DNA from: Castor canadensis
Lineage: Eukaryota; Chordata; Mammalia; Rodentia; Castoridae
DNA length: 64,000 bases
NCBI RefSeq assembly: GCF_047511655.1
Contig: NC_133391.1
Location: forward strand, 123,450,384 to 123,514,383
Reading direction: 5' to 3'
The notes under the pieces are model-generated. The model was not told the origin of the DNA. It saw nothing but the letters and a program-made list of their open reading frames with translations, and did no database searches. This document shows positions 1 through 9,912 of the stretch, one piece after another; position 1 is the stretch's first letter, and each line of letters opens with the position of its first letter. The translations under genes were made by a program, and so were the position numbers.

Positions 1-1093
1 ATAATTGTTAAATCAAGTATTTATTTCATTATTGCTACTGTGTCATCATTGCTTTGAGACCCTTTCGGTTTATAATACTAGAAATATGTAAATAGATGCC
101 CCTCAATTTATAATGGATTACACCCAATACACCCATCATCACTTGGAAATATCATAAAGTCCAAAGTGCATTTAATATACCTAACCTACTGAACAGCATT
201 AGCTTAGCCTAGTGCTAGACACCTTAAAATGCTCAGAATACTTCATTAGCCTACAGTTGGCCAAAATCATCAACATAAAGCTTATTTCATAAAATATGTT
301 GAACATCTTGTATAATTTATTGCATACCTGTTTATCCAAAAGCACTGGCCACATGCCCACTGTAGAGGGTTGGCTGTTTCCCTGGTGTGATGGAGTGGCT
401 AGGTGAGAGCTTGTGGCTCACTGCCACTGCCCAGTATGTCACTGGTTCAGGAAAAGATTGAAATTCAAAATTCAAAGCAGAGGTTCTGCTGAATTCATAT
501 CACTTTCATATTGTAAAATTGGGACATGGTAAGTCAAACCATTATTGAGTCTGGGCCCTTCTGTATTCAAATAGGAAAAAGTGATTACAGTAATGATATT
601 TCAACTTCAAATTTAACATTGTTAACTACTTAATCCTATAGGGTTTTTCTTTTACATCCTTTGGCTTTCTATTTGTTTCTTTTATACCAGAAATCTTTGT
701 TTCTATTGCTCATGTAATTACTATTTGCATTATTAACTTTATATTTTAAATAGTTTTAAAGTAATAACCACAGTAGGACCTCTGGCAATTAGGCTACAAG
801 ATATAGTTTATGATTTCTTTATACTTCAATTCATTCTAAGAATGTATTACATTAAGGTATTACCCTTAAAATAATTCTTTTCTTTGCGTCTTTTTATCTT
901 ACTGACTTGATAATTAATCCCATGTTATAATTCTTTCATTTCAGTTCCAGTACAGTTCATTTGTTTCAGTTTGTTTTAAGTTTTTAAAGATTGCTTTTTT
1001 CAACTTTTTTTTTTTATTTTACATGACCAAACTATATACAAAGACATACTCAGAAAAGTCTCATTTCATTTCTTTTCTTTGTTCCTTCCTTTT
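1..1093. other. AT-rich stretch, no gene or clear repeat recognised
   Basis: About 1.1 kb of AT-rich sequence with stop codons in all frames and no repeat that I can name. It ends in T-rich runs just before the short L1 tail. It is probably unique intergenic or intronic DNA, or a repeat too old to recognise by eye. Confidence 0.5.
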
Positions 1094-1109
1094 AGAGATG
1101 GCCATTTTT

Positions 1110-1246
1110 TTTTTTTAATTCATATGTGCATACAATGTTTGGGTCATTTCTCCCCCCTCCCCCCACCCCCTCCCTTACCACCCACCCGGCCCCCTCCCTC
1201 TCCCCCCCACCCTCTCGATACCCAGCAGAAACTATTTTGCCCTTAT
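1110..1246 (-). mobile_element. Very short L1 3' end, minus strand, with 16-bp TSD
   Basis: A T-run, then the RC of the family's last bases (catatgtgcatacaatg), then the C-rich tract, then the segment read as cagcagaaactattttgccc. The same order is seen in the L1 copies near 40.3 kb (plus strand) and 58.2 kb. The 16-bp direct repeat agagatggccattttt flanks it at 1094-1109 and 1247-1262, so only about 137 bp of L1 3' UTR was inserted. The frames running through it, including the Pro-rich one, are not genes. Confidence 0.85.
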
Positions 1247-1262
1247 AGAGATGGCCATTTTT

Positions 1263-1755
1263 ATTAGTTTCAGTTTGATTACTATATTTTTTAAACATTT
1301 CCATTTATTTATGTTCACTTCGATAACATGACATTCTTAGACTCATGGCAGCTATAGATTGAAGAAGAATTAGTCTTTCCATGAGGATGTCTTCTTTAAA
1401 AAAAAAAAAGCTGTTTCTTCCTGATAGTTTCCCTATCAAAGCCTTTTTAAATGGAGAAGTACTTTGTTTTTCTTCTTCATGGTCATTCACCACCTCTCCT
1501 GAAATGCGCTTACCATTTTCCATTTTTTAAAATGGTTAGAAAACAGAATTCATAATCTATGTATATTTGCATATACATACACATATAATTTGCATATATG
1601 ATTGTAAGGGGGAAATTAGTAACAACTATATACCAAAATATTGATGCTACTTATTTGTGGAAAGTGAGGATTTAAATGATTTAGCTTTAATCTTTACATA
1701 ATTGTGTAATATTAAGAGGGAAATGTGTTTTTCTTGCATAAAAAATGAAATAAAC
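1263..1755. other. No gene seen
   Basis: AT-rich with a short A-run near 1398 and alternating at/ca steps near 1560-1590. The 72-codon minus-strand frame at 1305-1523 has low-complexity Phe/Lys runs and no recognisable domain. Confidence 0.5.
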
Positions 1756-1838
1756 CTGGGGGTGTAGCTCAGTGGCTGAGTGCTTTCTTAGAATGGTCCA
1801 ACCTCAGAACCATAGGAAAAAACAAAACAAAGAACAAA
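1756..1838 (+). mobile_element. ID-type SINE
   Basis: tRNA-Ala-like head with an A-box (gtgtagctcagtgg) followed by a degraded B-box and an A-rich tail of aaaac repeats. The B-box region is diverged, so this is an old copy and not a tRNA gene. Confidence 0.75.
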
Positions 1839-1959
1839 TAATCAGTTAAAAATGACAACCTGAATGTGAATTCTCATGTAAGGGTTAGAACTTTTGTCTG
1901 GGATGATGAAGAAGTTCTAAAAATGGGTAGTAGGGATAGTCTTCCAACACTATAAATGA

Positions 1960-2237
1960 AGGGGAAGCCTGATGGAAGGAAGTCAGGCCACTGGAGGTAT
2001 GCCCCTGAAGGGACTATCGGGGCCGTGGCCCTCCTCTCTCACTCTTTTTCCCTTCCTGGCTGCCATGGGGGGAACCTTCCTCTGCTATGTGCTGTCTCAT
2101 CATAGACCCAATCATAATGGCTCAAACAACCATGGACTGAAACCTCCAAAACTGTGAGCCAAAACAAATCTTTCCTCCTTATAAGTTGATTTATCTCAGC
2201 TGTTTCATGACAGTAATAGAAGGCTAACACAAGGAGG
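1960..2237 (+). mobile_element. MaLR-type LTR, plus strand
   Basis: The 3' half matches the rodent/mammal MaLR pattern: ggactgaaacctccaaaactgtgagcc, then aaatctttcctcc, then cagtaatagaaggctaacac at the end. The 5' part is shortened or diverged. No internal retroviral sequence follows, so it is a solo LTR remnant. Confidence 0.75.
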
Positions 2238-2349
2238 TTAAAAAAAAATCCTTGCTACAGATTTTCCCTGATATTAAATGCAGTTTCAATTCTTTTCCTT
2301 AGCCAGGTTCCAAATTATTATTCCTTGCTTTGTATCTAAGAAAAATAAA

Positions 2350-2420
2350 TGTAAGTGGTAGAGTGCCTCTTAGCATGTGTGATCCCCAGCACCACAAAAT
2401 AAGGAAATAAAAGAATAATA
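2350..2420 (+). mobile_element. Partial ID-type SINE
   Basis: Keeps the region from just inside the A-box (agtggtagagtgcc) through a B-box remnant (tgatccccagcacc) and an A-rich tail. The 5' tRNA head is missing. Confidence 0.6.
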
Positions 2421-2504
2421 AATATAAGGAAATTCTTATCAAGAATTATATACAATAGCATTTTATATATAATATCACTTAATATTTTCAAAAGTCCATG
2501 AGAA

Positions 2505-2650
2505 AAGTGCCATTATGATTTCCATCTTGAACATGAAGAAAGTTTAAGACCCCTTAGCTAGTATGTAGCAAAATGAGAATTTGACCCAAGGTTTGTTTGA
2601 CACCAAATCACTGCTCTTCACCACCCTGGTTGTAGCAGTTTGACTTTCAG
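2505..2650 (+). repeat. MIR SINE fragment
   Basis: Shows the MIR core order: gaagaaagtttaag, ccttagctagtatgtagcaaaatgag, then a 'gaatttgacccaaggt...ttgacaccaaatcactgctctt' segment. This is an ancient mammal-wide tRNA-derived SINE. Confidence 0.65.
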
Positions 2651-3358
2651 CTCCATATAGGGACAGGTGACACGCCATCCCTGTGGTTATAAAGTCTTTC
2701 ATAACTTTCCAGTTATAGTTTATTTAAGAGGTCTCTCATGTTTACTTATAAACTTTTCAGTTTCTGCTATGTTTTAAAAAATGGATGAACAGAGCTCTCA
2801 TGGAAATGATTCACATTGTTATTAATTTTATAGTCATGTTAAATAATGATAAGTATAATTCATTTGCTGCATTTTGGTTAGAGACAGTCGATAAGAAGAT
2901 ACAATTCACAATGTATTTTGAGAGTGTTTTTCCAAGGTGAAGTCAGCAGCTTTCTGGAAATGCTGGAGAGAAGTCACCCAGTTATCTTTCTAAACTCAAC
3001 AACTTTAGGGTCTGGGGAGAGCATCAGGAATGAATTAGGCCTGAGTTTAAGAAACATAGCTCACACCTTTTTCACCCAATTTGGAGGCTTAAAGTTCTTT
3101 GTTAGTCCACTCACAAGGCAGCGCACTGTTTTTAAGACATCCTTCCTCATACTCCTCGTACTCCAGATCTCTTAAGAGTGTGTTCTAGTTAAATGCTAGT
3201 ACAGTTTTGGCTCACTAGGACCTTCAGGCATGGCTTAGAGCTCCTGCAAGGATCTGGAACCACTCTATCCCCCTTAGACACCACTGCAAGTTTAAATTCT
3301 GAACCAGATGCGGCCACACTGCTAGATGGGCAGTTAATAGAAACATTTCTTTCTTTCC
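2651..3358. other. Unique-looking sequence, no gene seen
   Basis: Mixed-composition sequence. The frame at 2918-3175 (85 codons) has no recognisable domain and no splice or promoter context. Nothing here could be named. Confidence 0.45.
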
Positions 3359-3594
3359 TTTTTTTTTTTTTTGTTGGTGCTGAGTTTTTTTTTTTTTTTT
3401 AGATTAAAAAGTGTTTATTTAGAATGAGAAGATCAATCATAAATGATACATTTTTATAGCAAAATCCAGAAAAGTAAAATATCTTACTTAGCTATCTGAC
3501 ACCTGCATAGTCTGCTTTTTTACATAGACATACATACATAGTATCTACTTGACAACAACTTTGTTATAATACCATTTTCTTTCCTTTCCTTTTT

Positions 3595-3906
3595 TATTTT
3601 GAGACATAGCTGCACTATGTGGCCCAGGCAGGCCTGTGGTGCTGAGGTTTGAACTCAAGAGCCTTGCACTAGAGTGGTTCCCTACTGCTTCAGCCATGCC
3701 TCTAGCCTGTGGCTTGTTTTTGCAGGCTGACCTTGAACTGCAATCCTCCTACCTATGCCTCACATGTAGCTGGGATTACAGTATACCCAGCTTGCTTGTT
3801 GAGATTGGGTCTTACTAACTTTTTCATCAGGGTCAGCCTCCAACCATGATCCTCCCAACTGCCACCTCCTGAGTAGCTGGGATTACAGGCATAAGCCACC
3901 ACAATA
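3595..3906 (-). mobile_element. Antisense ID/B1 composite SINE
   Basis: Read on plus: a partial B1 (gtggcccaggcaggcc), an ID antisense block (ggtttgaactcaagagcc ... cttcagccatgcctc), a B1 antisense block (tgaccttgaactgcaatcctcc ... tagctgggattaca) and a second B1 antisense block (gattgggtcttactaac ... gctgggattacaggcataagcc). The ID-B1-B1 order is the reverse complement of the trimeric SINE described elsewhere in this window. Confidence 0.65.
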
Positions 3907-4756
3907 GGAGCACATTCCTTTGAGCCCCTTGAACTGGACTTTGAGACATGGAAGACTCAAGTTGGAGATTCAATAAGCTATCTCAAGTTTGAAGTGCAGA
4001 TGAGAATCCTGTATAGGAAGTCTGCTTACAGCATTGCAATACAATGACTTCACTTTCCCAAATAAACCATAATAATGAATTCATTGAAAATAAGGAGTGC
4101 CATTTCGATGGCTTTCAAGACAAATGGAAATTTGTGAGCATTGCAAATTGCTGAAAGAAATGTGAAAAGCAATTAAAAATGATCAATATTGACCATCCTT
4201 TTAATATGAGGATTAGAAAGGAAAGTCTGTGTCAAGAATTTGTCCAGTCATATAGAACTGAGCATGCAAGTAACTCAGTCCATCAGAATCAAGTGAGGAT
4301 AATGAAACAGGCCTTGGAGATATATAAAGAATATATAAAAATTGGATGAACACACAGAAACCAAAAACCTAGAGGCTGGACTCTCTTACAGTCCAAAAGA
4401 TTTGACATTGAAACTATTTCCCACACTTGTAGTTAAGTCTCTGAGATGTCCTTCACAGGAATTTCCATTGTCCATAAGTGTACCCCAACCATTGTACAAA
4501 TGAACAGCACTAGACACCCTCATTTGAAAAGAAGGCATGCCTACTGTCCTAATTTGAAAGTTACAAACCCTTTAAATAACCATTGAAAGTCTACACTGGG
4601 AACTATAAATGCATTCAATGTCCATCCTCCTTGTTCATGGAGGGAGGCTGTGGAATAAAGAATTCAAGATGGAGACTAACCCCTGCAGCACTCAGACTTC
4701 AATTTAAAATATACTTGTTTCTTGTAAATTGATTTCCTATTTGATTTTTAGCTAGA
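3907..4756. other. No gene seen
   Basis: AT-rich, mixed-complexity sequence with stops in all frames. No repeat family could be recognised by eye. Confidence 0.45.
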
Positions 4757-4955
4757 CCAGAGATCCCCAACTTCAGCACTCTTTACACTGTGGACTGGTA
4801 ATTCTTTGTTGTCTTGTACGTTATTAGATATTACCAGCATCTGTCTTCTAGATGCCAGAAGCAACCCTCTCCCCAGCAGTGACAGCCAGATTTGTCTACA
4901 GACATTGTCAAGTGTTCCCTGTGGAGACAAAACTGCTCCTAGAAGAAAATCACTG
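4757..4955 (-). mobile_element. MER20-like hAT-Charlie DNA transposon
   Basis: Blocks in order match the reverse complement of MER20: cttcagcactctttacactg, taattctttgttgtcttgta, accagcatctgtcttctaga, tgccagaagcaaccctctcc, gtctacagacattgtcaagt, ccctgtggagacaaaactgc. It is a non-autonomous element of about 200 bp. The open frames crossing it on both strands (4748-4930, 4806-5123) are incidental. Confidence 0.8.
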
Positions 4956-5605
4956 ATTTACACCTATGCCAAAATTACTTTGTCTTTTCTGCTGTGTACA
5001 TACCAGCTAGACAGTAGGGAAAGTGACCTCAGAGAATACAAAAAGAAGATGGCCCAGGACAAAGAGAATTTATTTCAGATAATGTGCCATGTGGATAATC
5101 AACAAGTAATTCATGGGAATTAAATATGGGACTTATAGGATCTTATTAGAGCCAATTGGTAGACAGTGAGTGATTGAGGTTGATATAAATACCGGACTTA
5201 GTATAATCACCTTCCGGGCGCCAGATCCTGGCCACTGAAGATCAAATCAAGTATTCCTTTTATAGAACAGCATGACTTGATACACATTGTGCAATGAGAG
5301 CCTGCTTGTTTTTCAGTCTTTGACAGCTGCTCTACCAGAAAGGCTGCCAGAGGCTTGGGTCATGCAACCAATCTCCAAAGCATACTGGGCCTGAGAACTT
5401 ATAAAGATGATGACTAAGGAATTCAAGAAGTAATCACTTCTAATTTAAATATAATTTTGATGTTTCTGCTGCATGTAGGCAAAGTATGTTTAGCCCGTTT
5501 ATGTGTCCATATCTTTTTCATGGTTAAAAATCTTCTTTCTAGAAAAGTCTTAAACCATGATTGCAGAATGGGTCATGAGTTGGTACTCTGAAGACTAACA
5601 TGAAA
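4956..5605. other. Unique-looking sequence, no gene seen
   Basis: Moderate-complexity sequence with the downstream end of a 105-codon plus-strand frame that starts inside MER20. Because the frame begins in a transposon and has no family resemblance, it is not called as coding. Confidence 0.45.
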
Positions 5606-5898
5606 TATACAGGCAAACCTTCCTCAAGCCCCTCCAGCCTCTGCCTCCCTCAGGGGTAATTACTACACTGACTCTAACAGCAGAGTTAACTTCTGCCTGC
5701 TTTTGTACTTTATGTAAAGGGAATCATATAATGTGTGTTATTTTCTGTCTGACTTCTTACTCTTGACATTATTTTGTGAAATTCACCCAAGTTTGTTCTT
5801 TCTCATTGTCATGTTATTCCAACAAGTTAATATGCCACAATTAATTTCTCTACTATGGGGTTGTTTTCAGTTTGAGATTATTACAAATAGTAATTTTC
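5606..5898 (-). repeat. Old L1M fragment, minus strand
   Basis: On plus it reads like the antisense strand of an old mammalian L1: 'ggtaattactaca', then 'tactttatgtaaagggaatc', then 'tgacttcttactcttgacat' and 'gttcattgt'-style text, ending before a CA repeat. Strongly diverged. Confidence 0.55.
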
Positions 5899-5902
5899 TA
5901 GA

Positions 5903-5905
<3 letters not shown>

Positions 5906-5938
<33 letters not shown>
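5906..5938. repeat. (CA)n microsatellite
   Basis: Uninterrupted CA dinucleotide array of about 16 units, directly followed by an A-rich spacer and an antisense ID element. Confidence 0.95.
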
Positions 5939-5942
<4 letters not shown>

Positions 5943-5954
5943 ATAAAAAAAGGA

Positions 5955-6055
5955 TCTTTTTTGTTTTTGTTTTTCTTTAACAGTACCAGGACTTGAACTC
6001 AGGGCCTTATGTTAGCTAGACAAGCATGCTACCACTTGAGCCACACTTCCAACCC
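5955..6055 (-). mobile_element. ID-type SINE, antisense
   Basis: T-rich tail, then agtaccaggacttgaactca (B-box complement), then agacaagcatgctaccacttgagcc (A-box complement). Confidence 0.8.
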
Positions 6056-6070
6056 AAAAAGGTACATTCT

Positions 6071-6194
6071 TAGCTGGGCATGGTGATGCATGCCGGTAGT
6101 CCCGGCTACTGTGAGGGCCAGGATCACTTGAGCTTAGGAGCTCAAGACCAACATGATCAACACAGGAGATCCTGTCTCAAAAAAACAAAAAACA
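6071..6194 (+). mobile_element. B1-like (7SL-derived) SINE
   Basis: Begins agctgggcatggtgatgcat, has the B1 B-box region (gatcacttgagcttaggagc) and ends cctgtctc plus an A-rich tail. Placed directly after the antisense ID. Confidence 0.8.
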
Positions 6195-6424
6195 AGGAGG
6201 GTACTTTCCTATACTTGTTATTCCATTAATTATATTGACTGGGCTCTGGGCTCTGTTTTCTGCCCAGGTGAGCCATTTAACAAAAAAAGTTGCAGAAATG
6301 TCTGGGACTGGAAGGTAGTTTACTTGATTGTATTTATACCAGGTTCGACAATCATACGCTCTGGTTTTTACAACTAGATTTCCTTTCTCTTCCTTTTCTT
6401 CTCTCTCTCTCTCATTCCTTCTTT

Positions 6425-6621
6425 CTTTCTTTTTTTGGGGGGGAATCTGTATTGGGGTCTGAACTCAGAGCCTCCCGCTTGCTAGGCAACCCTTTTTGCT
6501 TTAGTTTGTTTTTAATAGCGTCTCATGCTTTCACCCTGTGTGCCTCAGCCCACAATCCTACTCTACCTCCACCTCCTACGCAGCTGGGTTTACAGGTTCA
6601 CCACCATGCCTGGCTTGTTTT
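6425..6621 (-). mobile_element. Left part of a SINE split by an L1
   Basis: Antisense ID block (ggtctgaactcagagcctcc) followed by the start of an antisense B1 block (cctcagcccacaatcc ... gctgggtttacaggttcacc). It stops at ccatgcctggcttgtttt. B1-like sequence resumes at about 7381 after the L1, so this SINE is older than the L1. Confidence 0.7.
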
Positions 6622-7368
6622 GTTTTCTTTTTTTCCCTTACCACCCACTCCGCCTCCTCCCCCTCCCCCCCCTTACCACCCACTCCGCCCCCTCCCCCTC
6701 CCCCCCACCCCCTCCATTACCACCCACTCCGCCCCTCCCCCTCCCCTCCACCCCCTCCCTTACCACCCACTCCGCCCCTCCCCCTCCCCTCCACCCCCTC
6801 CCTTACCACCCACTCCGCCCCCTCCCCCTCCCCCACCCCCTCAATACCCAGCAGAAACTATTTTGTCCTTATTTCTAATTTTGTTGTAGAGAGAGTATAA
6901 GCAATAATAGGAAGGAACAAGGGGTTTTGCTGGTTGAGATAAGGATAGCTATACAGGGCATTGACTCACATTGATTTCCTGTGCTTGTGTGTTACCTTCT
7001 AGGTTAATTCTTCTTGAACTAACCTTTTCTCTAGTTCCTGGTCCCCTTCTCCTATTGGCCTCAGTTGCTTTTAAGGTATCTGCTTTAGTTTCTCTGCGTT
7101 AAGGGCAACAAATGCTAGCTAGTTTTTTAGGTGTCTTACCTATCCTCACCCCTCCCTTGTGTGCTCTCGCTTTTATCATGTGCTCATAGTCCAATCCCCT
7201 TGTTGTGTTTGCCCTTGATCTAATGTCCACATATGAGGGAGAACATACAATTTTTGGTCTTTTGGGCCAGGCTAACCTCACTCAGAATGATGTTCTCCAA
7301 TTCCATCCATTTACCAGCGAATGATAACATTTCGTTCTTCTTCATGGCTGCATAAAATTCCATTGTGG
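6622..7368 (-). mobile_element. Young L1, 5'-truncated, minus strand, inside a SINE
   Basis: About 750 bp. On the minus strand it begins with the last ~48 codons of ORF2, still open to a tag stop (start MEFYAAMKKNEMLSFAGKWM, end SLICGH), then the family 3' UTR and a G-rich tract ending in an A-rich tail. The direct repeat ctggcttgtttt at 6610-6621 and 7369-7380 is the TSD. The 3' UTR lacks the usual terminal segment (tatgcacatatgaataa), so polyadenylation or truncation occurred inside the G-rich array. ORF2 encodes the L1 endonuclease/reverse transcriptase; this copy holds only the extreme C-terminus and is dead. Confidence 0.85.
6638..6843. repeat. Five-copy C-rich minisatellite in the L1 3' UTR
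   Basis: Units each start ttaccacccactccgcc at 6638, 6673, 6717, 6760 and 6803 (spacing 35, 44, 43, 43). The L1 copies at 1.1, 40.2 and 58.2 kb carry only one or two such units. The Pro-rich frames in all three plus-strand phases come from this array and are not proteins. Confidence 0.9.
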
Positions 7369-7380
7369 CTGGCTTGTTTT

Positions 7381-7485
7381 TTAAGACAGTGTCTTTTGCT
7401 TGGGCTGGTCTTGCACTGTGATCTTCCTGTCTCAGCCTCCTAAGTAGCTGGGGTTATAGTTAGGCATCACCACACCCAAATCTTA
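7381..7485 (-). mobile_element. Right part of the SINE split by the L1
   Basis: Antisense B1 text (agacagtgtcttttgcttgg, gtcttgcactgtgatcttcc, tcagcctcctaagtagctgg). It continues the SINE left of the L1, although part of the sequence is repeated, as expected for two B1 modules. Confidence 0.65.
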
Positions 7486-7599
7486 TTACTATTTCTATCT
7501 ACTTACCACTTAAAGAAAAAGCTAGTGTTAAGAAATGTGTCCAGGGGCAACAACAACTTTACTCATGAATTTAATGAAGACCCCAGAAAAGGCATTTTC

Positions 7600-7680
7600 T
7601 GCATATATAACACAGTATCTGCATTTAGAAGGCATGTATTTACTGAATGAATGAGTGAATAAGTGGATGGATGGAAAAAG
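7600..7680 (+). repeat. L2 3'-end remnant
   Basis: Ends in the L2-type tail pattern (gaaggcatgtatttactgaa, then tgaatgagtgaataagtgga). Short and diverged. Confidence 0.45.
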
Positions 7681-7734
7681 ATGGCTAAGTTAGGGACAAA
7701 GTCATTATAATTAGTAAAAAAAAAAAAAAGTTGT

Positions 7735-7832
7735 TAAAGAAAATATTTAAAAGGTAAGCAGTTTGTCCAAGCTCAGACAACCAGAAAATAGATGAGCTGG
7801 GTTATAAACCCCACCTAACTTCAAAGCACTTA
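7735..7832 (+). repeat. MIR fragment
   Basis: MIR core order: aaggtaagcagtttgtccaa, gctcagacaaccagaaaata, gatgagctgggttataaacc, cttcaaagcacttaacccc. Confidence 0.65.
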
Positions 7833-8503
7833 ACCCCAAAATTAGAATACTCAAAAAAGAAATGCTAATAGTGAGAAATGCAAATTCCTGCCCTTCTGAG
7901 GGAAAAGTAAGGTGTGGAAGGGCAGAACTGTGTACTGCTAATGGCCACAGTTCATACAGAAAAGAGACCCGAGGGCTTTGACTGACCACAAGCTCAGCTC
8001 CACTAGCAGTGTAATACACTGTGAAAAATACTAGTGCTGACCCAGGCCATATCAATCACCAATCACCGTAGGAAAACAGTGGAAGTCCTGTTAGCACAGC
8101 CCAGCACCTTTCACTTTTCTCTTGAACTGGAGATTGAAAGAAGATTCTTGTCCTTGTGTCTGTGTCCTTGGGTTTAACTATCACAAGAAATTTTTAGGCT
8201 TCACTTCATATAAAAGTAACCAAGGATCGATTGAGGCCCTCTGATTTTAAATACTAACCTTTGCTTCAGGCCCAATTCTTGCCCTCTGACTTCTGGTCTA
8301 CACTTACTTGAAAAGTGATCACCAAATGTTGTTGCTTTATACTCCAAAAACACATACCAGCAAGGTCCATCCTACAACCACCCTAAAAATTATAGCTTGG
8401 ATTAAGCCAGACTTCAGTAATCTGGAAAGAAGTTTGGGCAAGCCTCAGCTTACTGTACAATGGAACATTTTATTTGGTTATGGGAGTCTCATTAAAATAG
8501 GTA
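7833..8503. other. Unique-looking sequence, no gene seen
   Basis: Mixed sequence. The minus-strand 102-codon frame that covers 7747-8055 overlaps the MIR and has no recognisable domain, so it is not called. Confidence 0.45.
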
Positions 8504-8506
8504 TTA

Positions 8507-8616
8507 AGGCCTGGTGGTGAACACCTGTAATCCCAGCTACACAAGAAGTAGGAGGATGAAGGTTCAAGGCCAGCCTGGAGGAAAAGTGCAAGACCCTATC
8601 TTGAAAAAGAACAGAT
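8507..8616 (+). mobile_element. B1-like SINE
   Basis: ggcctggtggtgaacacctg, then aatcccagctacacaagaag, then ggttcaaggccagcctggag, ending in a diverged cctatcttgaaaaa tail. Confidence 0.75.
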
Positions 8617-8952
8617 ATTGGTAGCTAAGGCCAAGCATGATGACACACCACATGAACATATTTGATTTATTTGATTTTAGCTAAAAACAAAACAAAAACC
8701 TGAGAAAGAATATGTTACACAAGGAAAAGCTGAAGAAATGGGAGAAGTTGAAACTGGGCAAGAAAGGGAAAGGGTATGTAGTAGGAAGATTACATTCTGT
8801 GTGTAAACAGCTGCTATGCAAAAGACAAAGCGACAGTCTTAGCATCATTTCATAATTGGGAAATGCAAAGGGGCATTTTGGGCCTGATAGCAGGAAGAAG
8901 TTAGGTATTGCCACTCAACCCAAACCAGTTTATACACTGAAGGTAATGTACT
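8617..8952. other. No gene seen
   Basis: Purine-rich sequence. The 77-codon minus-strand frame is Phe/Leu/Ser-rich and is a reflection of composition. Confidence 0.45.
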
Positions 8953-9114
8953 ATCTTTTTTTCTCAGTACTGGGGCTTGAACTCAGGGTCTACACCTTGA
9001 GCCACTCCACCAGCCCTTTTTTGTGAAGGGTTTTATTGAGATAGGGTCTTGCAAACTATTTGCCCAGACTGGCTTTGAACTGTGATCCTCCTGATCTCTG
9101 CCTCCTGAGTAGCT
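8953..9114 (-). mobile_element. B1-ID dimeric SINE, antisense
   Basis: ID antisense (ctggggcttgaactcagggt ... ttgagccactccaccagcc), then linker tttttgtgaagggtttt, then B1 antisense (gagatagggtcttgcaaact ... ctgcctcctgagtagctag). The 5' end of the B1 module is missing. Confidence 0.8.
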
Positions 9115-9284
9115 AGTACTTTGTACTATCTTCTTACACTAAAAAATTTCCAGGGAAGATTGGCTTCAGACTTGAAGGTGAAGTGGAACAAAAATACAAC
9201 AGAGGTAAGGAATCATAAACATTCTTGAGTCATTCTAAATTGCAGTGTTTGAGGGTCAAACTCTAGGAACAGAATATTTTTTGA

Positions 9285-9445
9285 AGAATTGTGAAGAATA
9301 GAATGGAGATGAAGTTCAGGAAAGCAATAAAAGATTGTTCTGAAGAGAGTGATGAGGGGTGAGCTCAGCTATGATATACCATAAGAACCTTTGTAAGCAT
9401 CAAAATGTGCCCCCAACACAACAATAATTTTTAAAAAGTGTTCTG
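9285..9445 (+). mobile_element. Old L1 3' end, plus strand
   Basis: Ends with gatgaggggtgagctcagct, tataccataagaacctttgt, aaaatgtgcccccaacacaa and an AT-rich tail. The same order is seen in the better preserved copy ending near 42.1 kb. Confidence 0.6.
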
Positions 9446-9835
9446 CACAATACAGGTGGGAGTGAGAGAAGAAAATAAGGTGTGTCTTTGACTAGACTGG
9501 AACAAGAAGTAAGTAAGGAAAAAAGGATGGAAATTTTGAGGTAATGGCCCAATAATTGATGAGCTAGTCTTATTCTACCTCTTAGGGTATTTATGAAACA
9601 CTTCAGGTCAGAGACACCTGTGATCTGAAGTTCTTAAATGTTTACTTACTTGTAAAAGGAGATCTGTTTATCCAGAAAAGAAGTATTATATTATTTATAA
9701 AAATATATCAATGTCATTAGAATATCACATACCACTGGATACTTTGTCAATAAGTCAATAGCAATATTCATGGACCTGACATGTCTAAAGAAAATATCCA
9801 AGCAGTAAATAAAGCATCAAAATACAATGCTTTAG
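9446..9835. other. No gene seen
   Basis: AT-rich, stops in all frames, no family recognised. Confidence 0.45.
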
Positions 9836-9912
9836 GGGTTGGGGATTTAGCTCAGTGAAAGAGCCCTAAGTTCGGTCCCCAGCACCGACAAAAACAAACA
9901 GGCAAACAAAAA
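9836..9912 (+). mobile_element. ID-type SINE
   Basis: ggttggggatttagctcagt A-box, then gttcggtccccagcaccg B-box, then aaac/aaaca tail. The 10-20 bases between the boxes are shortened relative to other copies. Confidence 0.8.

Noticed and set aside
6638-6843. CpG island or GC-box promoter
   Set aside because: C-rich on one strand only, with few CpG, and explained as a repeat in an L1 3' UTR.
6290-6900. Long Pro-rich open frames (117-199 codons) in all three plus-strand phases
   Set aside because: They run through the C-rich minisatellite of an antisense L1 3' UTR and an antisense SINE. A repeat with no stop codons in any phase makes them automatically.
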